From: Clostridia bacterium
GTDB lineage: Bacteria; Bacillota; Clostridia; Christensenellales; Aristaeellaceae
Assembly: GCA_017465155.1 (NCBI GenBank)
Contig: JAFTWV010000008.1
Coordinates: forward strand, 1 to 59,456
Reading direction: 5' to 3'
Length of the DNA: 59,456 bases
In this document: positions 16,589 through 25,415 of the stretch, in pieces
How positions within the stretch are numbered: position 1 is the stretch's first letter
Layout: every line of letters starts with the position of its first letter
Translations under genes and position numbers: made by a program
Notes under the pieces: model-generated
What the model was told of the DNA's origin: nothing
Databases searched by the model: none
The model's input: only the letters and a program-made list of their open reading frames with translations

Positions 16589-18076
16589 ATGGCTGAGCTG
16601 CTCCGTATTTCTGCCAAGGACAACGTGGCCGTCGCTCTGTCTGCCATCGGAAAGGGCGCCGCTGTCGAGGTTGACGGCATTGCCCTGTCCGCTTTGGATG
16701 ATATCCCTGCGGGCCACAAGATCGCCCTGTCCGACATCCCTGCCGGCGAAAAGGTCATCAAGTACGGCTTCCCCATCGGCTATGCTAAGGAGGACGTGAA
16801 GCAGGGCCAGCACATCCATGTGCACAACCTGCACACCTGCCTCTCCGGCGAGCTGGAGTACACTTGGAATCCGGTAGCCCCACAGCTTCCTGCAAAGGAA
16901 GACGAGGTCTCCTTCATGGGCTATCCGCGCAAGAACGGTAAGGCAGGCGTGCGCAACGAGCTGTGGATTCTGCCGACCGTTGGCTGCGTGAATGATATTG
17001 CCAGGGCCCTGGAAAAAGAAGGTCAGAAGCTGCTGGGCGGCGGCGTGGAAACGGTGTATGCCTTCCCCCATCCCTACGGCTGCAGCCAGATGGGCGACGA
17101 TCAGGACAACACCCGTCAAATCCTCGCCAACCTTGCAACCCATCCCAACGTGGGCGGCGTGCTGGTGCTGGGCCTTGGCTGCGAAAACAGCGGTGTAGCC
17201 ATCATCGAGGAGCACATGGGCGATTACGACAAGGATCGCGTGCGCTTCCTGATCTGCCAGCAGGTGGAGGATGAGTTTGAGGAAGCCATGAAGCTCCTGA
17301 CCGAGCTGGCGGATAATATGCGCGAGGAAAAGCGCGTCCCCTGCCCGGCAAGCAAGCTTGTCATCGGCCTGAAGTGCGGCGGCTCCGACGGCTTCTCCGG
17401 CATCACGGCCAACCCCGTCATCGGCGGCTTCTCCGATCTGCTGGTGGCGCAGGGCGGCACGACCATCCTGACCGAGGTGCCCGAAATGTTCGGCGCCGAG
17501 ACCATCCTGATGGATCGCTGCGAGACCGAGGAGATGTTCAACAAGACCGTCAAGCTCATCAATGACTTCAAGCGCTACTTTGAGGAGCATCATCAGACGA
17601 TTTACGAAAATCCCTCCCCCGGCAACAAGGCGGGCGGCATCTCTACCTTGGAGGACAAGGCGCTCGGCTGCACGCAGAAGAGCGGTTTTGCTCCCGTGAA
17701 GGACGTACTGGCCTATGGTGAAAAGGTCAAGATCGCTGGTTTGAACCTGCTCTCCGCCCCCGGCAATGACCTCGTCGCCGCCACGGCTCTTGCTGCCTCC
17801 GGCGCACAGATCGTGCTGTTCTCCACCGGCCGCGGCACGCCCTTCGCCTGCCCCGTTCCCACGGTGAAGATTTCTACCAACACCACCCTGGCCACCCGTA
17901 AGCACGGCTGGATCGACTTCAACGCCGGCCAGCTCCTGACCCATGGCAAGACCCTGCCCGAACTCAGCCAGATGCTGATGGACTACGTGCTGTCTGTTGC
18001 CAACGGCGAGAAGGTCTGCTCCGAGCGCAACGGCTTCCACGATCTGGCCATCTTCAAGACGGGCGTGACGCTCTGA
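16589..18076 (+). CDS. uxaA: Altronate dehydratase UxaA
   Basis: 495 residues, dehydrates D-altronate to 2-keto-3-deoxy-D-gluconate. It has a small N-terminal SAF domain (about 1-95), then the large dehydratase domain with FMGYPRKNGKAGVRNELWILPTVGCVN, the metal and active-site segments HPYGCSQMGDD and LKCGGSDGFSGITANP, and LAYGEKVKIAGLNLLSAPGND. Fused full-length form. AAGGAGG lies 8 nt before the start at 16589. KDG kinase and aldolase, the next steps, are not in the window. Confidence 0.95.
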   Translation: MAELLRISAKDNVAVALSAIGKGAAVEVDGIALSALDDIPAGHKIALSDIPAGEKVIKYGFPIGYAKEDVKQGQHIHVHNLHTCLSGELEYTWNPVAPQLPAKEDEVSFMGYPRKNGKAGVRNELWILPTVGCVNDIARALEKEGQKLLGGGVETVYAFPHPYGCSQMGDDQDNTRQILANLATHPNVGGVLVLGLGCENSGVAIIEEHMGDYDKDRVRFLICQQVEDEFEEAMKLLTELADNMREEKRVPCPASKLVIGLKCGGSDGFSGITANPVIGGFSDLLVAQGGTTILTEVPEMFGAETILMDRCETEEMFNKTVKLINDFKRYFEEHHQTIYENPSPGNKAGGISTLEDKALGCTQKSGFAPVKDVLAYGEKVKIAGLNLLSAPGNDLVAATALAASGAQIVLFSTGRGTPFACPVPTVKISTNTTLATRKHGWIDFNAGQLLTHGKTLPELSQMLMDYVLSVANGEKVCSERNGFHDLAIFKTGVTL

Positions 18077-18129
18077 TCCACAGCAGCCGCTGAATGCTTC
18101 AGCGGTTCGCCTGAACCACGGAGGTTTCC

Positions 18130-19344
18130 ATGTTTTCCTTCATCAAAAAGCTCGACAAGCATGACAAGCACGCACTTTTTGCCTGCTTCTTCGCCTTTTT
18201 TTGCAACGGCACGCTGTCCCTGATGATGGGCAGCGTCATGCCCGACCTGAAGGCAGCCTACAACCTGTCTGACGCAGCGAGCGGCGTGTTCATCTCTGCT
18301 CACTCTGCCGGTAATCTGGTAGCAGGGCTCGTCAGCGGTCTGGTTCCCCTGTGGCTGGGGCAGAAGCGATCCATCGTCGTGCTGAGTGCGCTGGCCTTTA
18401 TCGGCTATGCGATGATGACCATCGCAGGCTGGCCTGCATGGCTGTTTCTGGCCTTCCTGCTGGTGGGATTTGGACGCGGCAGCGTATCCAACTTTGACAA
18501 CCGCATGGTCAACCAGCTCTCCGGCGGCTCCCCTGCAGCTTCCAACCTGCTGCATTCCTGCTTCGCCGTGGGTGCGATTCTCACACCTCTGGTGTTCCTG
18601 ACGCTGCGCAACAGCTTCTCCTGGCAGATCGGCGTCGGCTATGTGCTGGTGCTGGGCGTAATCAGCCTGTTTAACCTGGGCCGCATGCAGCTCAAGAATG
18701 ACCGCCCCAGCCCCAAGGACAAAACCAACTCCACCCTTGTGTTCCTGAAGAACCCGTCCTTCCTGATCCTCGCGGCAATGATGTTCTGCTATCTGTGCTC
18801 CGAATATGCCATCAACGGCTGGCTGGTGACCTACATCCAGAACAAGGAGAATCTCGTTGCGGCGCTGGCTTCCTCCGGCTCTGATGCGGTGAGCTACTCC
18901 CAGTCCATGGCGTCCCTGCTCTGGGTCGTGATGCTGGCCGGCCGCCTGATCTGCGCCGCGCTGTCCAGCAAGGTCTCCCAGAAGATCATGATGATGGTCT
19001 CCTCCTTCGGCGTGGTCATCTTCTACTATCTGATGCTGACCAGCTCGACGATGACGATGGTATCCATCTCCGTGGCAGGTCTGGGTCTGTGTATGGCAGG
19101 TATCTGCCCGATGATCTACTCCGATGCAGCCATCTTCACCAACGCCTATCCGATGGCGACGAGCCTGCTGCTGTGCATTGGCTCCTCGGGTGCGATCCTG
19201 ATGCCGACCATCGTCGGCTCTCTGGCAGAGGTCTTCGGCTTTACCGGCGGCATGAGCGCCATCCTCGTCAGCGTGGTGCTGCTGATGGTGTTCTCCATCC
19301 TGAACGTGGTTGTCAAGACACGCAAACCCGATATCGCATCGTAA
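18130..19344 (+). CDS. MFS transporter, probable uronate carrier
   Basis: 404 residues with about 12 hydrophobic segments and the MFS loop 2-3 region (VPLWLGQKRSIVVLS). It resembles sugar MFS permeases of the fucose-permease branch. Position as third gene of the uxaB-uxaA operon suggests it moves hexuronate or a related acid sugar; the substrate is inferred. CCACGGAGG lies upstream of the ATG. A terminator follows. Confidence 0.8.
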   Translation: MFSFIKKLDKHDKHALFACFFAFFCNGTLSLMMGSVMPDLKAAYNLSDAASGVFISAHSAGNLVAGLVSGLVPLWLGQKRSIVVLSALAFIGYAMMTIAGWPAWLFLAFLLVGFGRGSVSNFDNRMVNQLSGGSPAASNLLHSCFAVGAILTPLVFLTLRNSFSWQIGVGYVLVLGVISLFNLGRMQLKNDRPSPKDKTNSTLVFLKNPSFLILAAMMFCYLCSEYAINGWLVTYIQNKENLVAALASSGSDAVSYSQSMASLLWVVMLAGRLICAALSSKVSQKIMMMVSSFGVVIFYYLMLTSSTMTMVSISVAGLGLCMAGICPMIYSDAAIFTNAYPMATSLLLCIGSSGAILMPTIVGSLAEVFGFTGGMSAILVSVVLLMVFSILNVVVKTRKPDIAS

Positions 19345-19360
19345 GTTATCCACAATATAC

Positions 19361-19400
19361 AAACAGGCAGACGGCTCCTTTGTGAACCGCCTGCCTGTTT
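19361..19400. terminator. Bidirectional terminator between MFS and GH28 genes
   Basis: AACAGGCAG pairs with CTGCCTGTT around an inner CGG/CCG stem, flanked by TTTTGAT on + and by T-rich sequence on the minus side. Confidence 0.75.
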
Positions 19401-19427
19401 TGATATACTTATTCTTTGGGGGAGTGT

Positions 19428-20984
19428 TTACTTTTCCTCCACCTCACCGACGTTCTCGCACTCCAGCTTCACGCCGTCCTGACCGGTGATGGATACATTC
19501 TTCATGACAATCTTATCCACATTGATGGCCACAAGCCCCTTGCGGCTGACGTTTTCAACACCGTTGGCCATCGCAGGCACCATGGGTGCTGCATCAGGCG
19601 CGCAGGTGATCGTGACGTTCTCCATCGCCACACATTCGATGGGCTTTTCCGGCAGACCAAGGAAGTAGCCTGCACAGGTCACGTCTGTGGCGTTCACGTT
19701 GCGGAAGGTGATCTGACCGATACGGGGCGTACGCTCGTCCACAGGCTGCTTTTCGCGGCTCTGGACATACTCCGTCCTGCCGTCTGGATCACAGAAGTAC
19801 AGGCAGTTGACAACATAGGGCGTACCTACATGCTCCATCAGCACATTATCAAATACGATGTCGTCGATCACGCCCTGTTCACCGCGTCCGCGCCGGGTCT
19901 TGATGCGTAAACCGCGATCCGTATTGCGCATCACACAGTCATGCAGATACACATGCTGCACACCGCCGGCCATCTCACTGCCGCAGGTCATTCCGCCGTG
20001 ACCATTCTCCATCAGGCAATGGCTGACCTCCATGTCCGAGGTGGGCGTCTTGTAGGTCGCACCCATGTACAGCTTGCCTGCCTTGATGGCAATGCAGTCA
20101 TCGCCCAGCGAGAAATGAGCGCCTGCCAGCAGAATGCCCTTACAGCTTTCAGGATCAAAGCCATCGGTGTTGGGGCTGTTGGCCGGAGCCTGCACCTTGA
20201 TGTTGAGGAACTTCAGATCCCGGGAGAAATAGGGCTGCAGGTTCCACGAAGGACTGTTGCGGAAGGTAATGCCCTGCACGGTCACAGTCTTGCAGTCGTT
20301 GATAAAGAACATACGGGGCCGCCATGCACCGCGGCGGATTTTCGGCGTGACCCACCAGTCTGCCTTGTCACCCTGACCATCCAGCACACCCTCGCCGAAG
20401 ATCACCACGTCCTCCACATTGTTGCCGCTGATAAATGCAGCGAACATATCCAGCGGATTCCCCTCCCAGGAGCCGAGATTCAGATCGCGGGTCTCATCGG
20501 TAGAACGAATCATGCCGGGCAGGATGGGGAACTTCGTGCGGTCAGTCTCCAGCAGGAGCGTCGCACCCTTCTGCAGCTCAATGCGCACATGACTCTTGAG
20601 GAACAGGGGCAGCACATGATACTCTCCCGCAGGGATCAGGACGCGGCCCTTCTTCGGGCAGGTGTTGATGGCCGCCTGAATGGCAGGGGTGTCATCATGC
20701 ACGCCGTCGCCTGCCGCGCCGAACTTGCGCACGTTCAGGGTGAAGGATTCCTCCTCCGTATGGATGGACGCGCGGCCCACTTCCTTTTCGCCATCCCATA
20801 CCTTCAGGGTATATTTCGTGTCAGGCCAAAGGCCGTAAATGGTATGAACCACCGTCTCTGCCAGACCGGCGTCCTTACCATTGAGCGTCAGACGATAGGG
20901 CTTGACGGTACGATACAAACCGCCGTCGGGCAGCTCCACAGTACAGCTGCGGGCGGAAGTGAAGAGCTTTTTGACTTCAAACAT
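19428..20984 (-). CDS. GH28 polygalacturonase-family enzyme
   Basis: 518 residues. A short fibronectin-III-like domain (about 1-80) is followed by the GH28 right-handed beta-helix. The GH28 active-site motifs are intact: SPNTDGFDP, GDDCIAIKAG, GHGGMTCGSEM and RIKTRRGRG. These enzymes hydrolyse alpha-1,4-galacturonan or rhamnogalacturonan links; the Fn3 arrangement favours an exo-acting enzyme. No signal peptide is visible, so it probably works in the cytosol on imported oligosaccharides. It follows the GH105 gene by 16 nt on the same strand. Confidence 0.93.
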   Translation of the reverse strand: MFEVKKLFTSARSCTVELPDGGLYRTVKPYRLTLNGKDAGLAETVVHTIYGLWPDTKYTLKVWDGEKEVGRASIHTEEESFTLNVRKFGAAGDGVHDDTPAIQAAINTCPKKGRVLIPAGEYHVLPLFLKSHVRIELQKGATLLLETDRTKFPILPGMIRSTDETRDLNLGSWEGNPLDMFAAFISGNNVEDVVIFGEGVLDGQGDKADWWVTPKIRRGAWRPRMFFINDCKTVTVQGITFRNSPSWNLQPYFSRDLKFLNIKVQAPANSPNTDGFDPESCKGILLAGAHFSLGDDCIAIKAGKLYMGATYKTPTSDMEVSHCLMENGHGGMTCGSEMAGGVQHVYLHDCVMRNTDRGLRIKTRRGRGEQGVIDDIVFDNVLMEHVGTPYVVNCLYFCDPDGRTEYVQSREKQPVDERTPRIGQITFRNVNATDVTCAGYFLGLPEKPIECVAMENVTITCAPDAAPMVPAMANGVENVSRKGLVAINVDKIVMKNVSITGQDGVKLECENVGEVEEK

Positions 20985-21000
20985 AGGGGAGTCGTCTCCT

Positions 21001-22092
21001 TTATTCGGCTTTCAGGTACTCGCTGTACGCCATGATGAAGGGCCCAACGCCCTTGCTGTCATCAGACTTTTTCGGTTCGGAGAGGTAGTACGCCACCGAA
21101 CCGTCACGCTGAGGATTCTTCGCCGGTCCCAGACCTGCAACCCAGCAGATATCCGTCAGACGGGTCACGCCGTCGGCCTCTGTCTTCAGCTTTGTCTCCG
21201 CCAGTGCCTCAAACACGCGCTTGCCAATGGGCAGGTACTTTTCAGGATCAATCAGCCCCAGACGCACGCCCTTAAGCAGCGCATAGGCAATCATCGCAGA
21301 GCCGCTGGTCTCCGTGTAGTTTCCCTCCGCTTCCGGATGGTCAATCACCTGATAGAACAGCCCGTCCTCTGCCTGATGCTTCAGCACACCGGAAAGACTC
21401 TCCCGGAAGATATCCACCAGTGCACGCCAGTGCTCGTAGAGCTGTTCAGTGCACAGGCCGATGGTATCCACCAGCGCCATCAGATACCAGCCGGTGGAAC
21501 GCAGCCAGAAATTCGCCGAACAACCCGTTTCCCTGTCTGCCCAGAACTGCTCGCGCGCCTCGTCATAGGCATGGTAATTCAAGCCCTTTTCCGCGTCCCA
21601 CAGGTACTTGCGGACGTTCCTGAACTGGGTGACGATATCCCCCACCTTTTCCATGCCGCCGAACTTCATCTCGTAGGCCATGTAGAAAGGCTGTGCCATG
21701 TACAGGCCATCCAGCCAGATCTGATTGGGGTACAGCTGCTTGTGCCAGAAGCTCCCGCACTGACAGCGGGGATGCTCGCGCAGGCGCTGCATGTGGAACT
21801 CAATAGCCGTACGGTAACGTTCCTCACCTGTTTCCTGAAAAGCGAAGTACAGCGCCTTACCGCAGTTGATGGAATCAATGTTATACTGCCGCATCTCATA
21901 ATTGGGAATGCTGCCGTCCTGCGCAACATAGCGGGACACGTAGTCCAGCACAAACTGCCGGTACGTATCATCGCCCGTCGCTTCATACAGGTCGATGCAG
22001 CCCTTGAGAATGCAGCCATCCTCATAGTTCCAGTAGGTCTTGTAGGGTGTATACTGTTTCAGATATGCCTTGAAATATGCCTGAATGTCCAC
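21001..22092 (-). CDS. GH105 unsaturated rhamnogalacturonyl hydrolase (GTG start)
   Basis: 363 residues, (alpha/alpha)6-barrel enzyme of the YteR/YesR type that removes the unsaturated uronic acid left by pectin lyases. Typical motifs are YKTYWNYEDGCILKG, PNQIWLDGLYMAQPFYM with the catalytic Asp, and FWLRSTGWYLMALVD. The first codon is GTG at 22092, with CAGGGAG 9 nt upstream. No signal peptide, so a cytosolic role like YteR. First gene of a two-gene unit with GH28. Confidence 0.93.
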   Translation of the reverse strand: MDIQAYFKAYLKQYTPYKTYWNYEDGCILKGCIDLYEATGDDTYRQFVLDYVSRYVAQDGSIPNYEMRQYNIDSINCGKALYFAFQETGEERYRTAIEFHMQRLREHPRCQCGSFWHKQLYPNQIWLDGLYMAQPFYMAYEMKFGGMEKVGDIVTQFRNVRKYLWDAEKGLNYHAYDEAREQFWADRETGCSANFWLRSTGWYLMALVDTIGLCTEQLYEHWRALVDIFRESLSGVLKHQAEDGLFYQVIDHPEAEGNYTETSGSAMIAYALLKGVRLGLIDPEKYLPIGKRVFEALAETKLKTEADGVTRLTDICWVAGLGPAKNPQRDGSVAYYLSEPKKSDDSKGVGPFIMAYSEYLKAE

Positions 22093-22119
22093 CGCGTTCA
22101 GCTCCCTGATTTCTCATGT

Positions 22120-22135
22120 AAGCATTAACATGCTT
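22120..22135 (-). promoter_or_regulatory. Palindrome downstream of the GH105 promoter
   Basis: AAGCAT-GTTA-ATGCTT on the minus strand lies just past the transcription start of the perfect promoter at 22142-22170. It is a likely repressor operator for the pectin genes. Confidence 0.5.
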
Positions 22136-22141
22136 TCATCC

Positions 22142-22170
22142 ATTATAATGGATTCAGCGCGGACTGTCAA
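22142..22170 (-). promoter_or_regulatory. Perfect-consensus sigma-A promoter for GH105-GH28
   Basis: TTGACA (22165-22170), exactly 17 bp, then TATAAT (22142-22147). Both hexamers match the consensus fully. A promoter this strong on a catabolic operon implies tight repression. Confidence 0.85.
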
Positions 22171-22234
22171 CGCCAGGCTGCCGATTTCATGTGCAGATTT
22201 TCCATAAATAATCTCGGCAATCTGTGAAAAACGC

Positions 22235-22263
22235 TTCCCTTTTTCTTCATAAAGAGGTATAAT
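22235..22263 (+). promoter_or_regulatory. Possible promoter of the MATE gene
   Basis: Consensus TATAAT at 22258-22263 with a weak TTCCCT 17 bp upstream (22235-22240). Divergent from the GH105 promoter. Confidence 0.45.
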
Positions 22264-22299
22264 GATCGCTGTAAATCCAACACAAAGAGGGTTCTTAGG

Positions 22300-23667
22300 G
22301 TGAAGCACATTTCCAAGGGCAATACAGAGCTTATCCTGCACGGAAGTCTTCTGAAGGCTATGCTGTCCATCGCAGTGCCGGTGGTCATCAACAGCTTCCT
22401 GCAGACGCTTTACAATCTCACAGACACCTATTGGCTGGGACAGCTGGGCACAGCCGAGCTGGCAGCCATCAATCTCGTATCGCCGGTGCAGTCCATCGTC
22501 ATCAGCTTTGGCAGCGGCGTTACGGTCGCCGGTGCGGTCATGATCTCGCAGTATATCGGTGCGCAAAAGTACGATTCAGCAAAACGCATCGCCAATCACA
22601 TTTTTACAGTAGCCATGGTGTTTTCGCTTGTCTGTGCAGCGGCGCTGGCGCTCTGCACGCCGGGCATCGTCAGCTGGCTGGGCGCCGAGGGAGATACCTA
22701 CCGCAATGCCGTCACCTACCTGAGGCTGGTAATCCTCGATATGCCCTTCCTGTTCATGGTGAATATCTATCAAGCCATCCGGCAGGCGCAGGGCGATACG
22801 GTACGTCCGATGCTGCTGAACCTGCTGGGCATCAGCCTGAATCTGGTACTGGATCCCCTGCTGATGATTGTGCTCCACATGGGCGCCGCCGGTGCAGCAC
22901 TGGCCACGGCAGCAGCCAAGGCAATCCCGGCATTGATTGCCTTGACGATCCTCATTCGGCGCCAGGATGAGCCAATCTGCCTTGATCGCCGCCTCATGAA
23001 GCCTGATCGCACCTCTCTTGCCAGCATCATCCGTATCGGCCTGCCCACTGCTCTTGGCGGCAGCGTTATGCAGCTGGGCTTCCTTCTGATGAGCCGCAAT
23101 GTTCTCGTCTACGGCGAAGGCGCAATGGCCGCATATGGCATCGGCAACAAGGTCAACGGTCTCATCAGCCTGCCCTCCAATGGTATCGGCAGCGCTGTGA
23201 GCACCATCGTCGGCCAAAATATGGGGGCAAAGCAAGTCGAACGCGCGCGAAAGGGATATCTCATCAGCATGAGCTGCTCGGTTGCGTTCCTTTTTCTCGG
23301 CGGACGCATCCTGTCTCTCCCGGCAGTGGCAACGTGGATTGTCAGCAGTTTCTCGGATGACGCGGCAGTCATTGCCATGGCGGCAGATTTTCTGGCTACA
23401 ATGGCCTTCTGGTGCTTCACCAACGGCGTGCACGATGCCACCTGCGGCCTGTTTCAGGGCAGCGGACACACCGAGGTACCCATGGCTGTGAACATCACGC
23501 GCCTGTGGGTGCTCCGCTTTGCCACGCTGTATGTATGTGAAACGGTGCTGGGCCTTGGCGTGCGCAGCATCTGGTATAGCGTTGTCGTATCCAACGGGAT
23601 CAGCGCTGCAGCGCTTCTGCTTCTCTATTTCACGGGCATCTGGCGTAAATCCCGGATAAAGGTCTGA
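22300..23667 (+). CDS. MATE family exporter (GTG start)
   Basis: 455 residues, about 12 transmembrane segments in two homologous halves. MATE features include PVVINSFLQTLYNLTDTYWLG near the N-terminus and the paired segment in the second half (GLPTALGGSVMQLGFLLMSR). It exports cationic drugs or metabolites by Na+ or H+ antiport; the substrate is unknown. The start is GTG at 22300 with AAAGAGG upstream. Nothing ties it functionally to the neighbouring pectin genes. Confidence 0.88.
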   Translation: MKHISKGNTELILHGSLLKAMLSIAVPVVINSFLQTLYNLTDTYWLGQLGTAELAAINLVSPVQSIVISFGSGVTVAGAVMISQYIGAQKYDSAKRIANHIFTVAMVFSLVCAAALALCTPGIVSWLGAEGDTYRNAVTYLRLVILDMPFLFMVNIYQAIRQAQGDTVRPMLLNLLGISLNLVLDPLLMIVLHMGAAGAALATAAAKAIPALIALTILIRRQDEPICLDRRLMKPDRTSLASIIRIGLPTALGGSVMQLGFLLMSRNVLVYGEGAMAAYGIGNKVNGLISLPSNGIGSAVSTIVGQNMGAKQVERARKGYLISMSCSVAFLFLGGRILSLPAVATWIVSSFSDDAAVIAMAADFLATMAFWCFTNGVHDATCGLFQGSGHTEVPMAVNITRLWVLRFATLYVCETVLGLGVRSIWYSVVVSNGISAAALLLLYFTGIWRKSRIKV

Positions 23668-23773
23668 GGTTATGAAAGGCGTGGAGAAAATCCACGCCTT
23701 TTTCCAACCTTTTCACTGCCCCCGTGTCTGTATGGGTGAAGATCTTCAAATCCTCCAGAAAAGAGAAATGAGC

Positions 23774-24409
23774 ATGGACAGGACACAAGCCGAACGCCTC
23801 ATTGCCGAGCATGTGAAGCCCATCTTTGGCTTTGCACTCAAGCGCTGCGCTCGCATTCAGGATGCAGAGGACGTGGCGCAGGAGATTGCCCTGAAGGCCT
23901 ATTGCGCATTCACAGCCCGCGATGACGTCACCGATCCTGTGCGCTATCTGTGGACAATTGCACATCACACCGTGGCGAACCACTACCGCGACCGCAGATG
24001 GACTTTTATCGGACAGGGACCTGACACAGCCGCCGAAACCGATCCCCTGTCGGTTTTACTGGACAAGGAAGCGACCGAACGTCTGCGAAAGGAAATTGCA
24101 TGTCTCAGCCGTACACAGCGGGAAATCATCGCAGCCTATTACTTCCATGGCAAGAAGCAATCCGAGATTGCCGCCGCGATGCAGCTTCCCCTCGGAACGG
24201 TAAAGTGGCACCTGTTCGAAGCGAAAAAGGAGCTGAAACGAAGCATGGAAACCACCCGAAATTTGCTGCATCTTTCCTTTGACCCCATCCATTTTACCAA
24301 TTTCAGCATTTCCGGCTCATCGGCACTGAGGGCAGTCCGTGGCGTCTTTTCCGCAGCGCACTGGTGCAAAATATCTCCTATGCCTGCTGGAAAACGCCCC
24401 GCAGCCTGA
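23774..24409 (+). CDS. ECF-type sigma factor, truncated by frameshift
   Basis: Sigma-70 family factor. Region 2 is at about residues 5-75 (DAEDVAQEIALKAYCAF, PVRYLWTIAHHTVANHYR). Region 4 is at about 105-165 (LSRTQREIIAAYYFHGKKQSEIAAAM, LPLGTVKWHLFEAKKELKR). Both DNA- and core-binding regions are complete. After FTNFSISGS the reading frame drifts into unrelated sequence, while the expected family extension continues in the next frame. The start at 23774 has AAAAGAG 8 nt upstream. The sigma part could still work as a 211-residue protein. Confidence 0.75.
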   Translation: MDRTQAERLIAEHVKPIFGFALKRCARIQDAEDVAQEIALKAYCAFTARDDVTDPVRYLWTIAHHTVANHYRDRRWTFIGQGPDTAAETDPLSVLLDKEATERLRKEIACLSRTQREIIAAYYFHGKKQSEIAAAMQLPLGTVKWHLFEAKKELKRSMETTRNLLHLSFDPIHFTNFSISGSSALRAVRGVFSAAHWCKISPMPAGKRPAA

Positions 24410-24873
24410 CGGAAATCGCACAGGCGCTGAGCGTATCTCCCGTATATGTGGAGGATATGCTGGAGCAGATGACCCAACAGGGATTTCTGACTGAACAGAA
24501 CGGCCGCTATCTTTGTGCAATCATCATGACGGAGATGACCGCCCATCTCGCTTCCATATCTGACCATATGTATCAGGAAGCTGCTCAGTTGATCGCCCCT
24601 GACCTTTTTCAGACACTGCAAACTTCAGATATCTGGTCTGACCCTGAGCTGCACTGCTGCGACGCAGCCTTTGCCCTGTGGGCGCTGATTCCATGGTGCA
24701 TCGCAAGCTGCCATCCTGACGGAGCCATACCGCTCAGCACCGTTTCTACCATCCGTCCTGATGGCGCGAAGAATCTTTGCAGCGCAACCTTCGCTGTACC
24801 GGGAACACCCCATGCCCGCCATGCAGCGCATGTTGGACGGATACTTCTCCGGACCTTGCTGGAACTCGCATGA
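24364..24873 (+). pseudogene. C-terminal extension of the sigma factor, second frame
   Basis: This frame continues the sigma protein after a one-base loss near 24318-24325. From about 24322 it reads GTEGSPWRLFRSALVQNISY, then a winged-helix-like segment (RSLTEIAQALSVSPVYVEDMLEQM). This is the conserved regulatory extension I associate with this clostridial sigma family. It runs to about 24800, where a second, opposite shift restores the original frame. No ribosome site precedes its first Met (24364), so it is a fragment and not a gene of its own. Confidence 0.65.
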
Positions 24874-25372
24874 CAGCATGACAATCTGGCAGATGGACAC
24901 ACTATGGTCAGAACGCCGCATTGGCGAGATCTACCAGGACGCCATGCGGACAGACCTGACGCTCATGCAGCATATCATCAACAATGACCCGCTGTCAGAA
25001 GATGAATATACCATGCTTGTGCAGCATGGATTGCTTCTCGGCGGACGTCCACCGGAATCTGCGTCCCTCTGCGAACTTCTGCCTGTACGGCTGAGCAGCC
25101 ATGCCATCCGCACAAAGCTGCTGACACTTGCCGGCGACGTGTACACCAGAAACCATGACGCTCTTGAAACGCTCCGGAAGCCCTATGCCGATGTACTCCT
25201 GTCCGATACCCCGCCCCATCTCCGTCGGCAGCGAGAGTACCTCCTGCAGGATGTATATCATGGTCACTGGTTCATTGCCCATTGCCTGCATACACTGGTT
25301 GAGCTGCAATTACTGCGCCGTCCATCAGAAGCAGAACGTACAGCGCTTCACACGATTATCATGACCGAATAA
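24761..25372 (+). pseudogene. Distal part of the sigma factor extension, original frame
   Basis: After the second shift (an extra base in CCGGGA near 24797-24802) the protein continues as HPMPAMQRMLDGYFSGPCWN and IWQMDTLWSERRIGEIY to the stop at 25372, about 190 residues. It is helical and has no motif I can name. Repairing both single-base changes gives one continuous protein of roughly 530 residues from 23774. Either a degraded gene or two sequencing or assembly errors. Confidence 0.6.
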
Positions 25373-25376
25373 GAAA

Positions 25377-25410
25377 AAGGAGCTGCGTGCCGTGAAGCAT
25401 GCAGTTCCTT
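25377..25410. terminator. Bidirectional terminator after the ankyrin-GH43 gene
   Basis: 14-bp stem AAGGAGCTGCGTGC/GCATGCAGTTCCTT with loop CGTGAA, followed on the minus strand by TTTTTCTT. It ends the esterase-GH43-GH43 operon and the sigma gene. Confidence 0.85.
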
Positions 25411-25415
25411 CTGCT

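Noticed and set aside
15029-18040. A 1003-codon open frame on the minus strand opposite uxaB and uxaA
   Set aside because: Antisense shadow of two well-supported enzymes; no start signal or known domain.
24310-24330. Programmed ribosomal frameshift in the sigma factor
   Set aside because: No X-XXY-YYZ slippery heptamer or following stem is visible, and a second opposite shift occurs downstream; mutation or sequencing error fits better.
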